Assembly: GCA_016946835.1 (NCBI GenBank)
Contig: JACVTC010000006.1
Span: 1,577,501 to 1,641,500, forward strand
Direction of reading: 5' to 3'
Origin: Neocallimastix lanati (nom. inval.)
Lineage: Eukaryota > Neocallimastigomycota > Neocallimastigomycetes > Neocallimastigales > Neocallimastigaceae
DNA length: 64,000 nucleotides
The notes under the pieces are model-generated. The model worked only from the letters and a program-made list of their open reading frames with translations, was not told the DNA's origin and searched no databases. Numbering within the stretch: position 1 is the stretch's first letter; the number at the start of each line of letters is the position of its first letter. This document shows positions 36,929 through 60,820 of this stretch, in pieces. The translations under genes and the position numbers were made by a program.

Positions 36929-37468
36929 GGGTATTAATATATATATAATAATTATATATATATAAAAAATTTTTTTACGGGTATTAATTTATATATAATA
37001 ATTATATATATTATAATTTAATTAATAAAAAATTTTATAATGAAAATTTTAAATTTATTATAATTCAAATTTTTATAAATTTTTTAAAAAAATTTTTTTT
37101 TTTATTTATAAAAATAATATTTATTTTATTATTATATTTTATTTTTATCCTTTATTTTTATTTTATTTTATTTTATCTTTTTTTTTTTTTTAAATTAAAA
37201 TTTAATAAAAATTTTTATATAACCTTTTATTTATTATAAGTATATATCTATATTTTTAGAAAGAATGTTTTTTATCTATATATTTTTAATATATATATAT
37301 ATATATATATGATATTCATATTTTTTTAAATTTCATTTTTTTAATATAATATATAATTATTAATAAAAAAGATACATATTTCATATTAATAAAATATTTT
37401 TTTCTATTAAAATATGTTATTAAGAATCTTCTTAGTCATTTAATTTAGGTAACGGCATATCAGTGTCG

Positions 37469-37516
<48 letters not shown>

Positions 37517-37850
37517 ATTTAACTTTATTCAATAAATAAATTTTGGGATTAAAAGAAAATTATTTATTTTATATTTTATACTTTTGTAAATTAAAAAAAA
37601 AAATAATAATAAAAGAATAGTAATAATAAAAGATATAATATTAAAAAAAAAATTTAAAATAATAAAAAGTTTCTATTTTTTTAATTTAAAATATAGTTTT
37701 TATGTATAGATATAATATAAAAAAATTTTTTTTTTTTTTGAAGACAACTTTATATATCAGATAGGTAAATCTGTTGATAAGATAAAATGTGAATATATTA
37801 TAAATTAATAGAATATTGAATTTTAAATTAATTGAAAATAATTTTATTAC

Positions 37851-37895
<45 letters not shown>

Positions 37896-37919
37896 TATAT
37901 AATTTATAATTTTAATTTA

Positions 37920-38095
37920 AAGCAAAAATTATTTTGCTTTGGAGCATCATCCCTTCATCATAAGAACATATGGAAAATAAGGATAATATGATAGTAAATA
38001 TCCTTTGTATCCAAACATAATCAGATAATGGTTAGGGGTCAGGTATTGTTCTAGGAATAATTTTATTTTTCTAGTACCTCTCAGAACAATTTAAA
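37920..38095. other. Unexplained GC-enriched block with stem potential
   Basis: About 175 bases standing out from the AT background, with AAAGCAAAAATTATTTTGCTTT at its left edge and ATTGTTCT (38046-38053) pairing with AGAACAAT near its right edge (38084-38091). CTAG is repeated between the latter arms. No long open frame and no tRNA, snRNA or C/D snoRNA layout that I can recognise. Confidence 0.3.
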
Positions 38096-38572
38096 AAAAA
38101 ATATTTTATGAAAGATCATAATTTGACAATTAGTCAAACATTCAGCTTAAAAAATTTTAATATATATGTATATATATAAAATAGGTCTATTATAATTATT
38201 ATTAATCACAAAAGTTTAATTAGTATTATCATTTTATAAATTTACAAAATTCATATTAGATAAAAAATTTAAAATTTTAATTAGTAAATTGTTCATAATA
38301 GAGATATTTCCTTTCTAAAAATTTTCAATTTAGAATATGTAGAATATAGGTGGTAATATTTAAAATTACAAGTTGGACTATTTTTAATTTCTCTCTTTTA
38401 ATAAAGAGAAGATATCATCATATTTTTATTTCCATTATTATTATTATTATAGATATGTTTTATACCATTTTTTACTTTATTAAGAAATGAATGAAAATGA
38501 AAAATTTTTATTTTTTTTAAAAAAAAAATAAAATAAAAATAAATTAAAATTGGTAATAATTTTTGAATAATA

Positions 38573-38614
<42 letters not shown>

Positions 38615-38884
38615 AAACAATTATTTAAGTGTTAAATGGAATATATGCTCTATTAAAACAATTTTTTTACTAGTATTTTATATAGTTCTTTAAATATTGA
38701 CTCTATCATTTATATATATTTAATTTTCTGTAAATTATAAATTTTATTTTATATAATTTAATATATAATTGGATATTATTTTATATTTTTTATTTTTTAT
38801 TTTTTTTATTGTTTACTATATTATATTAAATAATGAAATAGTTATTTTTATGTAAATAAGAAAATTAAATTTCTAATACAAGAA

Positions 38885-39412
38885 AAAAATAAAGAAAAAA
38901 GATAAAATAAAATAAAACAAAATAAAATATAATAAATACTAGAATATTGAATATAAATATAAAATACAGTTTGAATAAAATAAAATAAAATAAAGTAAAA
39001 TAAAATATAATAAATAGTAGAATATTGAATATAAATATAGATACAGATTGAATAAAATAAAATAGTTGAAATATAAATATAAGTACAGATTGAATAAAAT
39101 AAAATAAAATAAAATAAAATAAAATAAAATAAAATAAAATAAAATAAAATAAAATAAAACATAATATAATAAATAGTAGAATATTGAATATAAATATAGA
39201 CACAGATTGAATAAAATAAAATAAAATAAAATAAAATAATAAAATAAAATAAAATAAAATAAAATAAAATAAAATAAAATAAAATAAAATAAAATAAAAT
39301 AAAATAAAATAAAATAAAATAAAATAAAATAAAAATAAAAATAAAATAAAATAAAAATAAAAATAAAATAAAATAAAATAAAATAAAAATAAAAATAAAA
39401 AAAAAATAACAA
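38885..39412. repeat. (AAAAT)n array interspersed with a ~50-bp unit
   Basis: Pentamer AAAAT arrays are punctuated by copies of a longer unit, AATAGTAGAATATTGAATAT then AAATATAGAYACAGATTGAA. Full copies start near 38930, 39007 and 39167, with a partial one near 39065. The 39230-39340 part is almost pure pentamer. Confidence 0.8.
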
Positions 39413-39705
39413 TAAAAACCAAAAGTAAAATAACAATAAAACCAAAATTAAAATGTTTAGATAACAAAAGATGTAAATTTTATTTATATTCAGTCACTGC
39501 TTCCATTATAAAATTATTGTTTTTAGTTTTAATTTTTTATTTTTTTATGTTAATGTATTTCATATGAATAATAAATTTTATTTTCAATTTTTCTAAAAAT
39601 TTAAATTAATAAACTTTCAACTTTTTGTTTTTATATGAAAAGTAATTTATTTTTTCATTTTCATTTTCATTTTTTTTTTTTTTTTTTTTTTTTTTAATTC
39701 CTTTT

Positions 39706-39754
<49 letters not shown>

Positions 39755-40059
39755 TTAAAGTAATAGAGTTTTATTTTTGAGTTTCGCTTATAAACTTCAA
39801 AAATTTTATTTTTTAATAATCTAAGTATTTAAATTATAAATTATAAAAATTTAAATCATTATGATTTATAATGATTACAATAATTCCATAGAAATAATAA
39901 GGTAAAGCAAAATTACAAATTATATATATACGATAATTTTATTTTTTTATGTAATTAACAAGTAGAGAATTAAATAAAAAATAAAGAAATTTTTATTAAA
40001 TTTTTACTTTAACTATTTTAAAAAAAAAAAAAAAAAATTATATGATTATTCTTTTATTA

Positions 40060-40116
<57 letters not shown>

Positions 40117-40361
40117 TAATTAAATAATTATATACACTAAAATTATTTTTTTTTTTACCTTCGGTTTATATATAGAAAAAATATAAATATATATTTATAA
40201 ACTTCGATATAATATATATATATAAATATATATATCTTTTTGATATTATATATCGATTATCTATATTAATTATATATATATCTTTTGATATAATCTATTG
40301 ATATATATATATATTTTTTATTTTTTTTGTCATTTTGTTTTTACATTAGAAGTAGTAAAGC

Positions 40362-51246
<10,885 letters not shown>

Positions 51247-52012
51247 TCATTAAAACTTAACTAAAACTGTAAAATATTATTATATATAAAAAGAGTAATA
51301 ATAATAATAATAATAATAATAATTTATATTTAATAATGCAAATATGTATAGTTATATAATAAAACAAATATTTTTTAAAAAAAAAAAGAAAAAAAAATTT
51401 TTTTTTCTTAAATATCAATAAATATAAAAATATAGCATTAGGTTTTTTTTTTTTTTTTCTTTATTTATAATAAAAAAAAAAAAGAAAGAAAGAGAGAAAC
51501 CTCCATCTATTTAATATTTATTTAACATTTATTATATATATTAAATTTTTTCTTTTTTTATTTAAATAAATTACATTAATAAATATTTATAGTAGATAAA
51601 TGAACAAGCTATAATTATAATTAAATAAATTATAAACAAAATATTTATAAAAAATAAATAATTAAAATAATAACAAAAAAAAAAAAAAAAAAGAAAAAAG
51701 AAAAAAAAAAAAATAAAAATAAAAATAAAATAAAATAAAATAAAATAAAAAATATTAAAGTTAACATAATAAATTTAAAATTATATTGATCATTCCATTT
51801 TTTAGAGATTATTTTTACTAAAAATACTTTGTAAAAACAAAATTAATGTTGTAAATTATATCAATAATTAATTTTTTTTCTCTCTAATCAAAAAAAAAAA
51901 AAAAAAAAAAATTATTATCAAAAGATCAAATTTAATTGTATCAGTTTTTGTTTGATGTGTATATATATAAAGGTCTATTTGAATTAATATTTAATTAGTA
52001 GTAATTATATGT
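51247..52012. other. Intergenic AT-rich spacer
   Basis: 3' flank of the giant gene, with (AAT)n, A-runs and (TAAAA)n. No gene is seen. Confidence 0.5.
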
Positions 52013-52310
52013 ATTAAATAGATAATTATATTTTTATGTATTACATTTTTTTTAAAAAAAAAAAAAACATTATATAAATTAAAGATAAAAATAAAATATA
52101 TATAAAAGATAAAGTAAAATGAAAAATAATAAAAAAATTAATTAAGCATACGAAAATTTAATGTAATAAAAAATAAGTTCAGGGGTTAAAAAAAAAAAAT
52201 TTCGGTGTGAAGTATACAATGTGTGGTAACATGATCACCATTTAAATATAACATAATAAAACAAAGAAGTAACATCTTTTAAAATAGATAGTGTGGTGTC
52301 CACACTAAAT
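52013..52310 (+). repeat. Dispersed ~300-bp repeat, copy B
   Basis: The same repeat as 18243-18540, in the same orientation, sharing ATAATAAAACA-AGAAGTAACATC near its right end. The copies have diverged by scattered substitutions and homopolymer length changes. It ends at a perfect hairpin, AGTGTGG-TGT-CCACACT (52290-52306), not present in copy A. Confidence 0.65.
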
Positions 52311-52540
52311 TTTCCTCTGAAAATACAGAAAGATTCTCATTAAGAGAATTGCTCTCTGTAGATTCTGTGAGAGGAATTAGACTGTTAGTGTTTGTGTTTG
52401 AAGTCTATGTAATAGGATTAAAAATAGTATTGTTCCTAAGCCATATCGATGAAAAGTTTTCCTTGAAAATAAATTTTTTACTATTATCGATTTCTTGGAG
52501 GCAGACACATATTAGTTTGAATATTGAGTTCATGTAAATC
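52311..52540 (-). pseudogene. Decayed coding fragment, unknown family
   Basis: On the minus strand 52535-52413 reads MNSIFKLICVCLQEIDNSKK then FIFKENFSSIWLRNNTIFNP, then hits a stop. After a frame change, Ser/Asn-rich TNSLIPLTESTESNSLNENL and SVFSEENLVWTP continue to about 52300. Higher complexity than the background and a broken frame indicate a decayed gene or element ORF. It could represent the cytoplasmic tail of the receptor-like family suggested at 18541, but I cannot show that. Confidence 0.35.
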
Positions 52541-52584
52541 ACACCATCCTTTTTATTTTTTATTTTTTATTTTTTATTTTTTAT

Positions 52585-53460
52585 TTTTTTTTTTCGGAGT
52601 TCCAGCCATTGAATATTCCAATTCGCCCAAAAATTAAAAAATAAAAAAAAAAAAATGAAAAAATGAGGGATTGAGATGACATGAAAAAAAAAAAAAAAAA
52701 AAAAAAAAAAATAGTATTTGACATTGGATAAAGAATAACTTCAGAGCAATGTTTCCATCGAGGATTACTATTTTTTCTATAACAACATAACAACAAGGAC
52801 ACCCTAGTTAAGTTATTTAGAAACACAATAAAGGGAAGTAAAGCTATTCCCATTAAAAAATCTTTCAACCCCTGTATAATCCTAAAATTAACTAGTATTC
52901 TATGTATTTCTCGTCCTTTCTTTATTCGATCCAAGTAAAGAGGTGCATAATATGAAACTTGTCCTATTATTATAAAATAGCATTCGTTTATAAGGAATAG
53001 AAATATGAGGATTTTTAAGAAATCCTTTAAAGGAAGAAAGTGTTTTTTCTAACTTTATTATTCATTCTCTGTAGGATAGGTTTTAATTCTAAATCATTTG
53101 AAAAAAGATACACCTAAGTAGGTATATTAATTTCGTTTTAGGTAACTCTTGACTTGATAAATAAAAAGTAGGGTTATTATTATTAAGAAATCTTGAAACT
53201 TCCCCTCGTACTACTAAACTTGAACATTTATTGATACAAAATTGTATTTCATTATTAATAGTCCATTTACTGGCTAATTTTAACAATTTCTTTAGTTGAG
53301 ATCTTGTTGGAGCACGTAACATAATGTCATCTGCAAAGAGACCTCCACAACAACAATTATTACCAATAGCGATTCCATATTTATTACATTTATTAAAAAA
53401 TGTCATTAATGAACAAGTTGTCTACCACTCATCTACCAAGAAGGAAAATATAGACTAGGA
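52585..53460 (-). pseudogene. LINE reverse-transcriptase fragment with the catalytic block
   Basis: The open stretch 53406-53089 encodes GGLFADDIMLRAPTRSQLKK followed by LLKLASKWTINNEIQFCINK and CSSLVVRG. This is the [FY]ADD catalytic block plus the adjacent thumb region of a non-LTR RT. After a frame change near 53120 the same strand continues with degenerate sequence (about 52934-52730, ILVNFRIIQGLKDFLMGIAL and similar). A poly(T) stretch at 52552-52594 could be the residue of the A tail. Several stops make it non-functional. It carries the part of RT missing from the fragment at 17804-18150, but it is a separate copy. Confidence 0.75.
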
Positions 53461-54512
53461 AATAGTATATATGAATATACATATAAATATTATATAAAAT
53501 CAAAAACCCTTTCTAAATGCAAATTAAAAAATATTATATATAGATAAATAGATACATATGTATAAAAATTTATATTTTATGATTAAAACATAAAAATAGA
53601 AAATCAGATTAGAATAAAAAAAAAACAAAATAAAATAAAATTAACAAAAACTACAATAACAAAAATTACATTAATACTAATACCTTCTTATTAAATATAA
53701 ATATCAATCCTCTCTCTCAAAAAATAATTTTCTATTATTGAATAATAATGATCAGAAAATAATAACATAAAAATAAAAACTAAAAAAAAAGTAATAAAAA
53801 TAAAATAAAATAAAATAAAATAAAATAAAATAAAATAAAATAAAATAAAATAAAAAAAAAAAAAAAAAAAAAAAAGGAAATGTTTTATCTTTTTATATAT
53901 AAAAATTAAAATGAATTAAAAAAAAATAAATAAATAAATAAATAAATAATAAATAAATAAATAAATTAAATAAAATTTAAACAAAAACAATTAAAGTGAT
54001 TTATATATTACTCATAAGATATGTTTTTTATTAATTATTTCATTATTATTAATAATTTTTTTTTTTTTTTTTTTTTGTATATTATTTTGCTTTATTCATA
54101 GAAATGGCAATGCCATTTCATTTTAAATAAAGCCTACAAATATCTTTAATATTATTTTTGGTTTTGGTTTTTGGTGTTTTAATTCTTAATTTATTAGGGT
54201 TTTTTTTGTTTGCTAATTTATTTATTTTAGCTTTTGATTTAGTTTTGGTATTATTTTACCTTTGTTTTTGTTATTTTTCCTAATGTATTACTGTTCCTTA
54301 TGAATATATACAAATTTAGTTTATATAACTAAAATAGGGGTTAATGCATAATATATAAGTTTAATTTATATCTAAATGCACCTAAGTTGATAAAATATTT
54401 AATTTTATATACAATATTTACTATAATTTAGGATAATAATATTTTAATTTAAAAATAAAAAAAAAAAAAAAAAAATCTTTTTATATATAAATATATTTAC
54501 ATAAACATATTT

Positions 54513-54557
<45 letters not shown>

Positions 54558-55085
54558 GATGTTAAAGATATTTGTGAATTTCTTAAATAATAATATATAA
54601 ATTAATTATGATTATTAATATTGTTATTTTTATTTTAACTTCAAATAACTACATTTAGATAGATAATACATTAGAATTAATAACTATTTTTTTTTATTCT
54701 TATTTTTCAATAATTATTACTAATAGTTATTATTATATTCATATAGTTAATAATAAGGATAGAAAAAATAAATGCTTTTATTATAAATATTATATGTCAT
54801 TAAATATTTATAAATAAAAAAAAAGTTAAATATAATGATGGAACGAATTAGATATAAGAAAGGAAGTACAAAAAAAAAAAAATAAAAAAAAAAAAAAATA
54901 ATTAAATAATTATAAATTATATAATATATATATATAATTAATTTTTACCTTTTTTTTATTTTATTTTTTGCTTTTTTTTTTTTTTTTTTCATTTCACTTC
55001 TTTCTCTTTTATTCTTTCCTTTCTTAATTTCATTACATTTTTTTTTATTCTTATGACTTAAATAGAGATGTGAATTTTTTTTTTT
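53461..55085. other. Intergenic AT-rich spacer
   Basis: Contains a (TAAAA)n run at 53799-53853 with an A-run, (TAAA)n near 53930-53965, and a short near-palindrome AAATGGCA-A-TGCCATTT at about 54103-54119. No gene is recognised. Confidence 0.5.
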
Positions 55086-56780
55086 TTAAATTAAATAATT
55101 ATCACTTTCACTATTTATTCTTCCAAGACGATTTCTATTTTGTTGAAGGAATATTGGATATATTGAGAAATACATTGCTTCAACTACTTCATTTTTTGCC
55201 TTATCAAAAATACCAACGGTAGGGAAATTATCTAATTCATGATCAATTTTTTCTACAGTACTAGCCCTTAGATTAACTTTAGATTGACCTTCCTCATGAA
55301 TAAATGTATAATAAAAGGTATCAAAATAGGGTTGTAACTGAGGTAATATAGGAAGATTAGGATTGTAAGATCCATCCTCAACAACACTTGATATACTTTC
55401 ACTTTGAGATGGCGTATACATTAGATCTTCCAATGAGAATAAAGGATAATACTCTATATCTTTATCGGCTATATCAACATCATTAAAACGATTTACGACA
55501 TGATCCACCATCTTATGTAAAATACAATAGTTTTCCCAGAATAATATATTTTCAACTGAAAATTCTTGGATAGCTATTGATTTTAATTCTTCAACTAAAC
55601 TTTGCTGTTTCAATACCTTCTTAAAGAATTCTAAAGAATGCATTGAATCATTTACATTTTTCTTATTAAAACGTTCAATTTTAATACATTGAATTAATGG
55701 TATAATTACTGAAGATAACTGAATATATAATCCAATAATAACAAAGAAGAGTATACCTCTCTTAGAACGTAAATAAAGTTGATGAATAGTAGTAATACCA
55801 TTATCTTTTCCATCCTTGTGTAATGAGATGATATCCTTCATTTTAAATTTAAAGTAGAAATAAAAAATACCAACTATTATACTAATAATAGCACTACTGA
55901 AACAATCAAATTTAAAACCAAACTTTTGATTATCAGTAATTTCTGTAAAGGTAAAAATAGATGCTATGACCAAGCAAACAATAATGAATAAAACGCTTAA
56001 TACTTCTGGAATTAAAAACATATTATGCATGAATGAAAATGTACTAACATATTTCTTATCAATTCCTTCAACCAAAGTAGCATTTTTGGCTAATTTATCC
56101 ATATAACATTTACCATACATTTCACTATTGATTCTAGCATTAATATCAACAGGGGTAGTTCCACAAACAGGACCAAAGTCTTTATGATCAAGATTAGCTT
56201 TAAGATGGAATCCTCCTGATATTATTGCAACAAATAATACTAATAATGGTATTGAAACTTTAATAAGTCTATTATTTACAAGTTTATACATGGATCTGAA
56301 ATATTTATTTGGTTCCTGGAGTTTCACATTCTTTTTAGTAAATCTTTCTTCGCTAAGAATGGTAACTTTAAAAATATTTAATTTATATAAAAGTATTAAT
56401 CTGAAAGCACGGAATACATAACATATTTGCATTATAAATGTTGCTATTGTCGCTGAATAATACGTATATGAACATGATAATTTCATTATATTAGTTGCCG
56501 AATTACTAGAAGTACATATAAAATTAGCAATTCCACCAATAAAAGTAAGTATAAAATTTCTTTGTTTAAAAATATACCAATTTCTGTACTTTATTATCCA
56601 TAACAATGGTATGAAATAATATAAAATTCCTATTACTCCCAAAACAGTATAAAATTTACCACTTTTTGTTTCTAAACCGATAAACTTTCCTTCAGATCCA
56701 TCATATTTTTCATTTACATAATTGCGATATTCGTATTTGGAATCATCAATACAAGTGTCTCGAGTAATTTCGCTTGCCAT
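55086..56780 (-). CDS. Seven-transmembrane protein with C-terminal RGS domain
   Basis: A single exon of 564 residues from ATG 56780. Hydrophobic helices lie at about 43-63, 76-97, 108-131, 173-193, 252-278, 291-312 and 342-364. Two Cys (206 and 225) and a possible N-glycosylation site (NAT, 233) fall in the long loop between helices 4 and 5. From about 381 to 553 the sequence reads as an RGS domain: SLEFFKKVLKQQSLVEELKS, SVENILFWENYCILHKMV and HELDNFPTVGIFDKAKNEVV, ending with YPIFLQQNRNRL. There is an insertion of about 70 residues in its middle. RGS domains speed GTP hydrolysis by G-alpha. The 7TM-RGS layout is known from plant AtRGS1 and from some fungi and amoebae. The ligand is unknown. 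Confidence 0.88.
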   Translation of the reverse strand: MASEITRDTCIDDSKYEYRNYVNEKYDGSEGKFIGLETKSGKFYTVLGVIGILYYFIPLLWIIKYRNWYIFKQRNFILTFIGGIANFICTSSNSATNIMKLSCSYTYYSATIATFIMQICYVFRAFRLILLYKLNIFKVTILSEERFTKKNVKLQEPNKYFRSMYKLVNNRLIKVSIPLLVLFVAIISGGFHLKANLDHKDFGPVCGTTPVDINARINSEMYGKCYMDKLAKNATLVEGIDKKYVSTFSFMHNMFLIPEVLSVLFIIVCLVIASIFTFTEITDNQKFGFKFDCFSSAIISIIVGIFYFYFKFKMKDIISLHKDGKDNGITTIHQLYLRSKRGILFFVIIGLYIQLSSVIIPLIQCIKIERFNKKNVNDSMHSLEFFKKVLKQQSLVEELKSIAIQEFSVENILFWENYCILHKMVDHVVNRFNDVDIADKDIEYYPLFSLEDLMYTPSQSESISSVVEDGSYNPNLPILPQLQPYFDTFYYTFIHEEGQSKVNLRASTVEKIDHELDNFPTVGIFDKAKNEVVEAMYFSIYPIFLQQNRNRLGRINSESDNYLI

Positions 56781-58232
56781 GTTTTTTTTTTATTTTTTCT
56801 CCCAATAAAATAAAATTATTATTATATTCTTATAATATATGGTTTTGCTTTAAATTTAATCTTAAATTTTTGTTTATTAATATAAATATATGTTATTGAT
56901 AATTTAATTGAAATTAATTTATATATGATTATTTATAATTAATAGTATTTATAACTAGAGTATTTATTTTAAACTCTGGTTAACAATTACTTTATAATTA
57001 TTATAATATTTTTAAAATTTTATTAAATATTGAAATATTTTATATTATATTATTTATTACTTCAATAGTGTCAATTTGTTTTATTTATTTTGATTGAATT
57101 AGTTCTTTTTTTCAAACTATTTCAATTAAATTATATATTATATACTTTTAATAAAAAATATTTTTTATTATATACATATTATAAATATAAGATTTAATAA
57201 AAGCTATGTAAATATTTATACATATAAATCAATTTATAAAAATGAATAATAATATTTTTTTTATTATTAAGGAAAAAAATTATATATATATATATATATA
57301 GCAAAGTATTTTATTAAAATAGTTTGCTTTTATTGTTTTTTTTTTTTTTTAAAAAAAAATATATATATATATATTCTTTAATTTAAACACATTAAAAATG
57401 GTATAATATTAATTTTAATTTATTATTTTGAAAAAAAAAATGAAGTATTTAACTTTTTGAATTTCCTCTCTCCTTATATAACTTCTTTATTGAAAAAAAA
57501 AATTAAATTTTACAAAATAATAATTACGCATTCAATAAAGGATAATAATTATAATTTTTCTTATTTTCTTTTTTCTTTTCAACAATCTTTAATTATTTTC
57601 CTTATATTGACCTATTCACTTTATAATTACTATTATTTTTCACCTATTACTTATTATCTTGTTAACTTTTTTTTTTGCGAATAAATTTCTTAAGACAATT
57701 CATCCTTTTATATAAGAAAAAAAAATTAATACAAAAAAAATTAAATAATAAAAAAATAATAAAAAAAAAAAAAAAGCTAAGTATTGTTTTATAAATTAAT
57801 TATTATAATTAAAGTTTATTTATTTATATTAATATTAATTTCTAATTAAAAACTTTATTTACTAATATTTATTATACCTTGTCATAATTCAGAAAAGTTA
57901 AAATTATTAAATTTTATATATATTCAAATATAATGTAATATATATAAAAAAGTTTGTATTACCAAAATTTTGGTTTAAAAAAAGAATAATGATAGAAACC
58001 TTTTTTCTATATATATTGAATATTAATTAAAATTTAGAATTGAATATTTAAACTTGTATTAATAAAAATAAAGAGTATATATAATTTAAATGAATGAATA
58101 ACTAAATTAATAAATAAATGAGTTAATAATTAATTGAATAAGTAAATGAATAAGTAAATAAAAAATAATAAAAAATAATTAAATAAGTAAAAAAGATTAA
58201 TTACAAAATTGAAAAAGTAAATAGAATACAGA

Positions 58233-58273
<41 letters not shown>

Positions 58274-58862
58274 TGAATACAAAATAGGAATGAATATACT
58301 GATATGAAATATAAAAAATAAAAAAAATAAAAAAAAATAAAAAAAAATAAAATAAAAATAAAATAAAAATACATAAATTAAAAGAATACATAAATTAAAA
58401 AAAAGTTATATAATAAAATAAAATAAATAATGAAAGTATAAAGTATAGATTGAAGAACATTAAAATAAAATAAAATAAATATTATTAAATAATATGTTAT
58501 CAAATATTAATTATCAAATTGACAGACTGACAATAAAAATATTAAGAAAAGTATCAATTCTATTTAAATAAAAAATACATTTTACTTTCAAATCAGTATC
58601 TATACTTATAATAAAATATGTTTTATTTCTTATCTAAAATATTAATAAATATTATGTGTATGATTTTATCTATTTTGAACACATTTCATTTCATGGTATA
58701 TAAAAAATATAATAAAAAGATTAACATAAACTTCATAAAAAAGATAATTCACTTTTAAAAATAAAATATATATATGTATAATAATCATTTAATTAACCAT
58801 TTTATTTTATTTTTTTTTCTTCCTATCAATTATTATTTACTATTATCTATTATTATAAATAT

Positions 58863-58990
58863 CAATTATTCAATTATTCAATTATTCAATTATTCAATTA
58901 TTCAATTATTTATTATTATTTATTAATTATTAGTTATTAGTTATTAGTTATTTATTATTTATTATTTATTATTTATTATTCAATTATTTA
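58863..58990. repeat. 8-bp (AATTATTC)n and 7-bp (TTATTTA)n tandem block
   Basis: Five or so AATTATTC units are followed by TTAGTTA and TTATTTA units. The heptamer is the reverse complement of the AATAAAT array at 23.9-26.2 kb. Confidence 0.75.
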
Positions 58991-60514
58991 TTATTATTTA
59001 TTATATATTATTAATTAATATTAATATAATTAATTAATATTATCAATTTTAATTAAAATTTTCATATAAAAAATTACAGATGAAATATTTAAAATATACA
59101 AATATAATATATGAATTATTGAAAATATAAATTTATATTTAAAAAAAAATAAAAAAAAATTCAGTCTTCGTTTTTGTTTTTCTAACATTTATAAATATAT
59201 ATATATATTATTCTATTAAAAGCAATAAAGATAAAAAGATTAGTTCTTTTTCATAAGAATAAAATAAAAAAAAAGAATAAAATAATTGATATTCATAATA
59301 ATTATAATATCTTAATCAGTTGTAATAATAATGGTTTAATCTGTTTTTTTTTTATCATTGTTATTAATCTTATAGATATATATATTTAAATCATTAGTAC
59401 AAATAAATATCGATTGTATTTTTATTTAAAGCTTTAATAAATATTTATTATTATATATTTATTACTATCAATATTATTATTATTATTGTTGTTATTATTA
59501 TTATTTAATAATAATATTCACTGCTAATTAAAATTTCCAATCCATCTACTAATTATTAAAATATATTGTTATTAAATTAGGGCACTCTGTTGTATAGTCA
59601 TGATTAATGTTCTAAAATTAATGATAAACAATATAAAGTTTAATATAGTTTGATACAATAACAATAAATCTTTTTTTTTTTTTTTAATTATTAATTATTT
59701 CAAATAGATTTTTTTTTTTTTAATATATAAGATCTGGTATTCATTAATAAATATTAAATATTGATAAAGTACGCCTTTGGTTCAAGTTCTCTTGTTGGGA
59801 GAAGTTTTATAAAATTGTTATTTAATTATAAAATTTATTTATTTATTTAAAAATAATTATAAAATTAATTAATACATGTATTTAATATTTATCTTGAAAA
59901 TATAAAATAATTATAATATAAATTTGGCATAAAATTGTGCTGCAAAGAATAATTATAAAGAATTATTCTTGTTTTTATATTTGAAATTCATAATAAACTA
60001 TTTAATTAATTAATTCTCTTAGAGTAACTATTAAGTATTTAAAGTATTTAATATAAAAGTATAAAATAAAATATAAAATATTCATAAAATATTAATAAAA
60101 ATATAAATTTATTATAATTAATAAAATATTAATATAAAATAATAATTATTAAAATAATTAAAAATATAATAAAATAAAATATTAAATATAAAAATAATAA
60201 AAATAATAAAAAGAAATTTATAAATTATTTCAATTTTAACATAACATAAAATTTATGTAATAAATTTTATGTTTACATTAATTTTTATGTTCTTTCATAA
60301 AATTATGTTTTTACATAATTTTAATTTTATCACGTTATTTTTGATCACGTTGACTTTATATCACGAATTGCAAATGATTTATTAATTTATTTTTATGTAA
60401 TTATTAATAAAATAATTTATTAATAATTAAAGTTTTTATTTGCGTTTTATATCAATATTTTTTGTTATTATTATAATTATATATATATATAATTATTCTT
60501 TGCTATTCATTATT

Positions 60515-60820
60515 TAATATTTTATATTTATTATTTATTATTTATTAGTTATTATTTAATATTCAATTATTTATTATTTATTATTTATTATTCAATTATT
60601 TATTATTTATTATTCATTATTTAATATTTATTATTTATTATTTATTATTTATTATTTATTATTTATAATTTATTATTTATTATTCATTATTTATTATTTA
60701 TTATTTATTATTTATTATTTATTATTCATTATTTATTAATAAATACTCTTATTATTCAATTATTCAATTATTCAATTATTCAATTATTCAATTATTCAAT
60801 TATTCAACTATTTAATTATT
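60515..60820. repeat. 7-bp (TTATTTA)n array followed by 8-bp (AATTATTC)n
   Basis: About 230 bases of the TTATTTA heptamer with TTATTCA variants, then about eight AATTATTC units (60754-60815). Same repeat family as 58863-58990 and, inverted, 23877-26245. Confidence 0.8.

Larger units (their letters stand above)
36725..40361. other. AT-rich gap between divergent ankyrin and giant LRR genes
   Basis: Contains long T-runs (36896-36926, 37471-37512, 38577-38610, 40060-40109), a duplicated ACGGGTATTAAT word (36927 and 36977), a relatively GC-rich hairpin-prone block (37920-38095) and the pentamer/minisatellite array at 38885-39412. No coding gene is recognised. Confidence 0.5.

Noticed and set aside
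37920-38095. Possible C/D snoRNA (ATGATGA and CTGA words on the minus strand)
   Set aside because: The words are in the wrong order (D-like before C-like) with no terminal stem in the right place.
38848-39467. Overlapping minus-strand frames rich in FILFYFILFY
   Set aside because: Translations of the (AAAAT)n array in three phases; no complex sequence.
57457-57684. 75-codon plus-strand frame
   Set aside because: No ATG at its start, Phe/Tyr/Ile-rich A/T translation, no recognisable motif or splice partner.
59765-59810. GGTTCAAGTTCTC, resembling a tRNA T-arm
   Set aside because: The flanking bases do not pair as a T-stem and no D-arm, anticodon arm or acceptor stem can be drawn.
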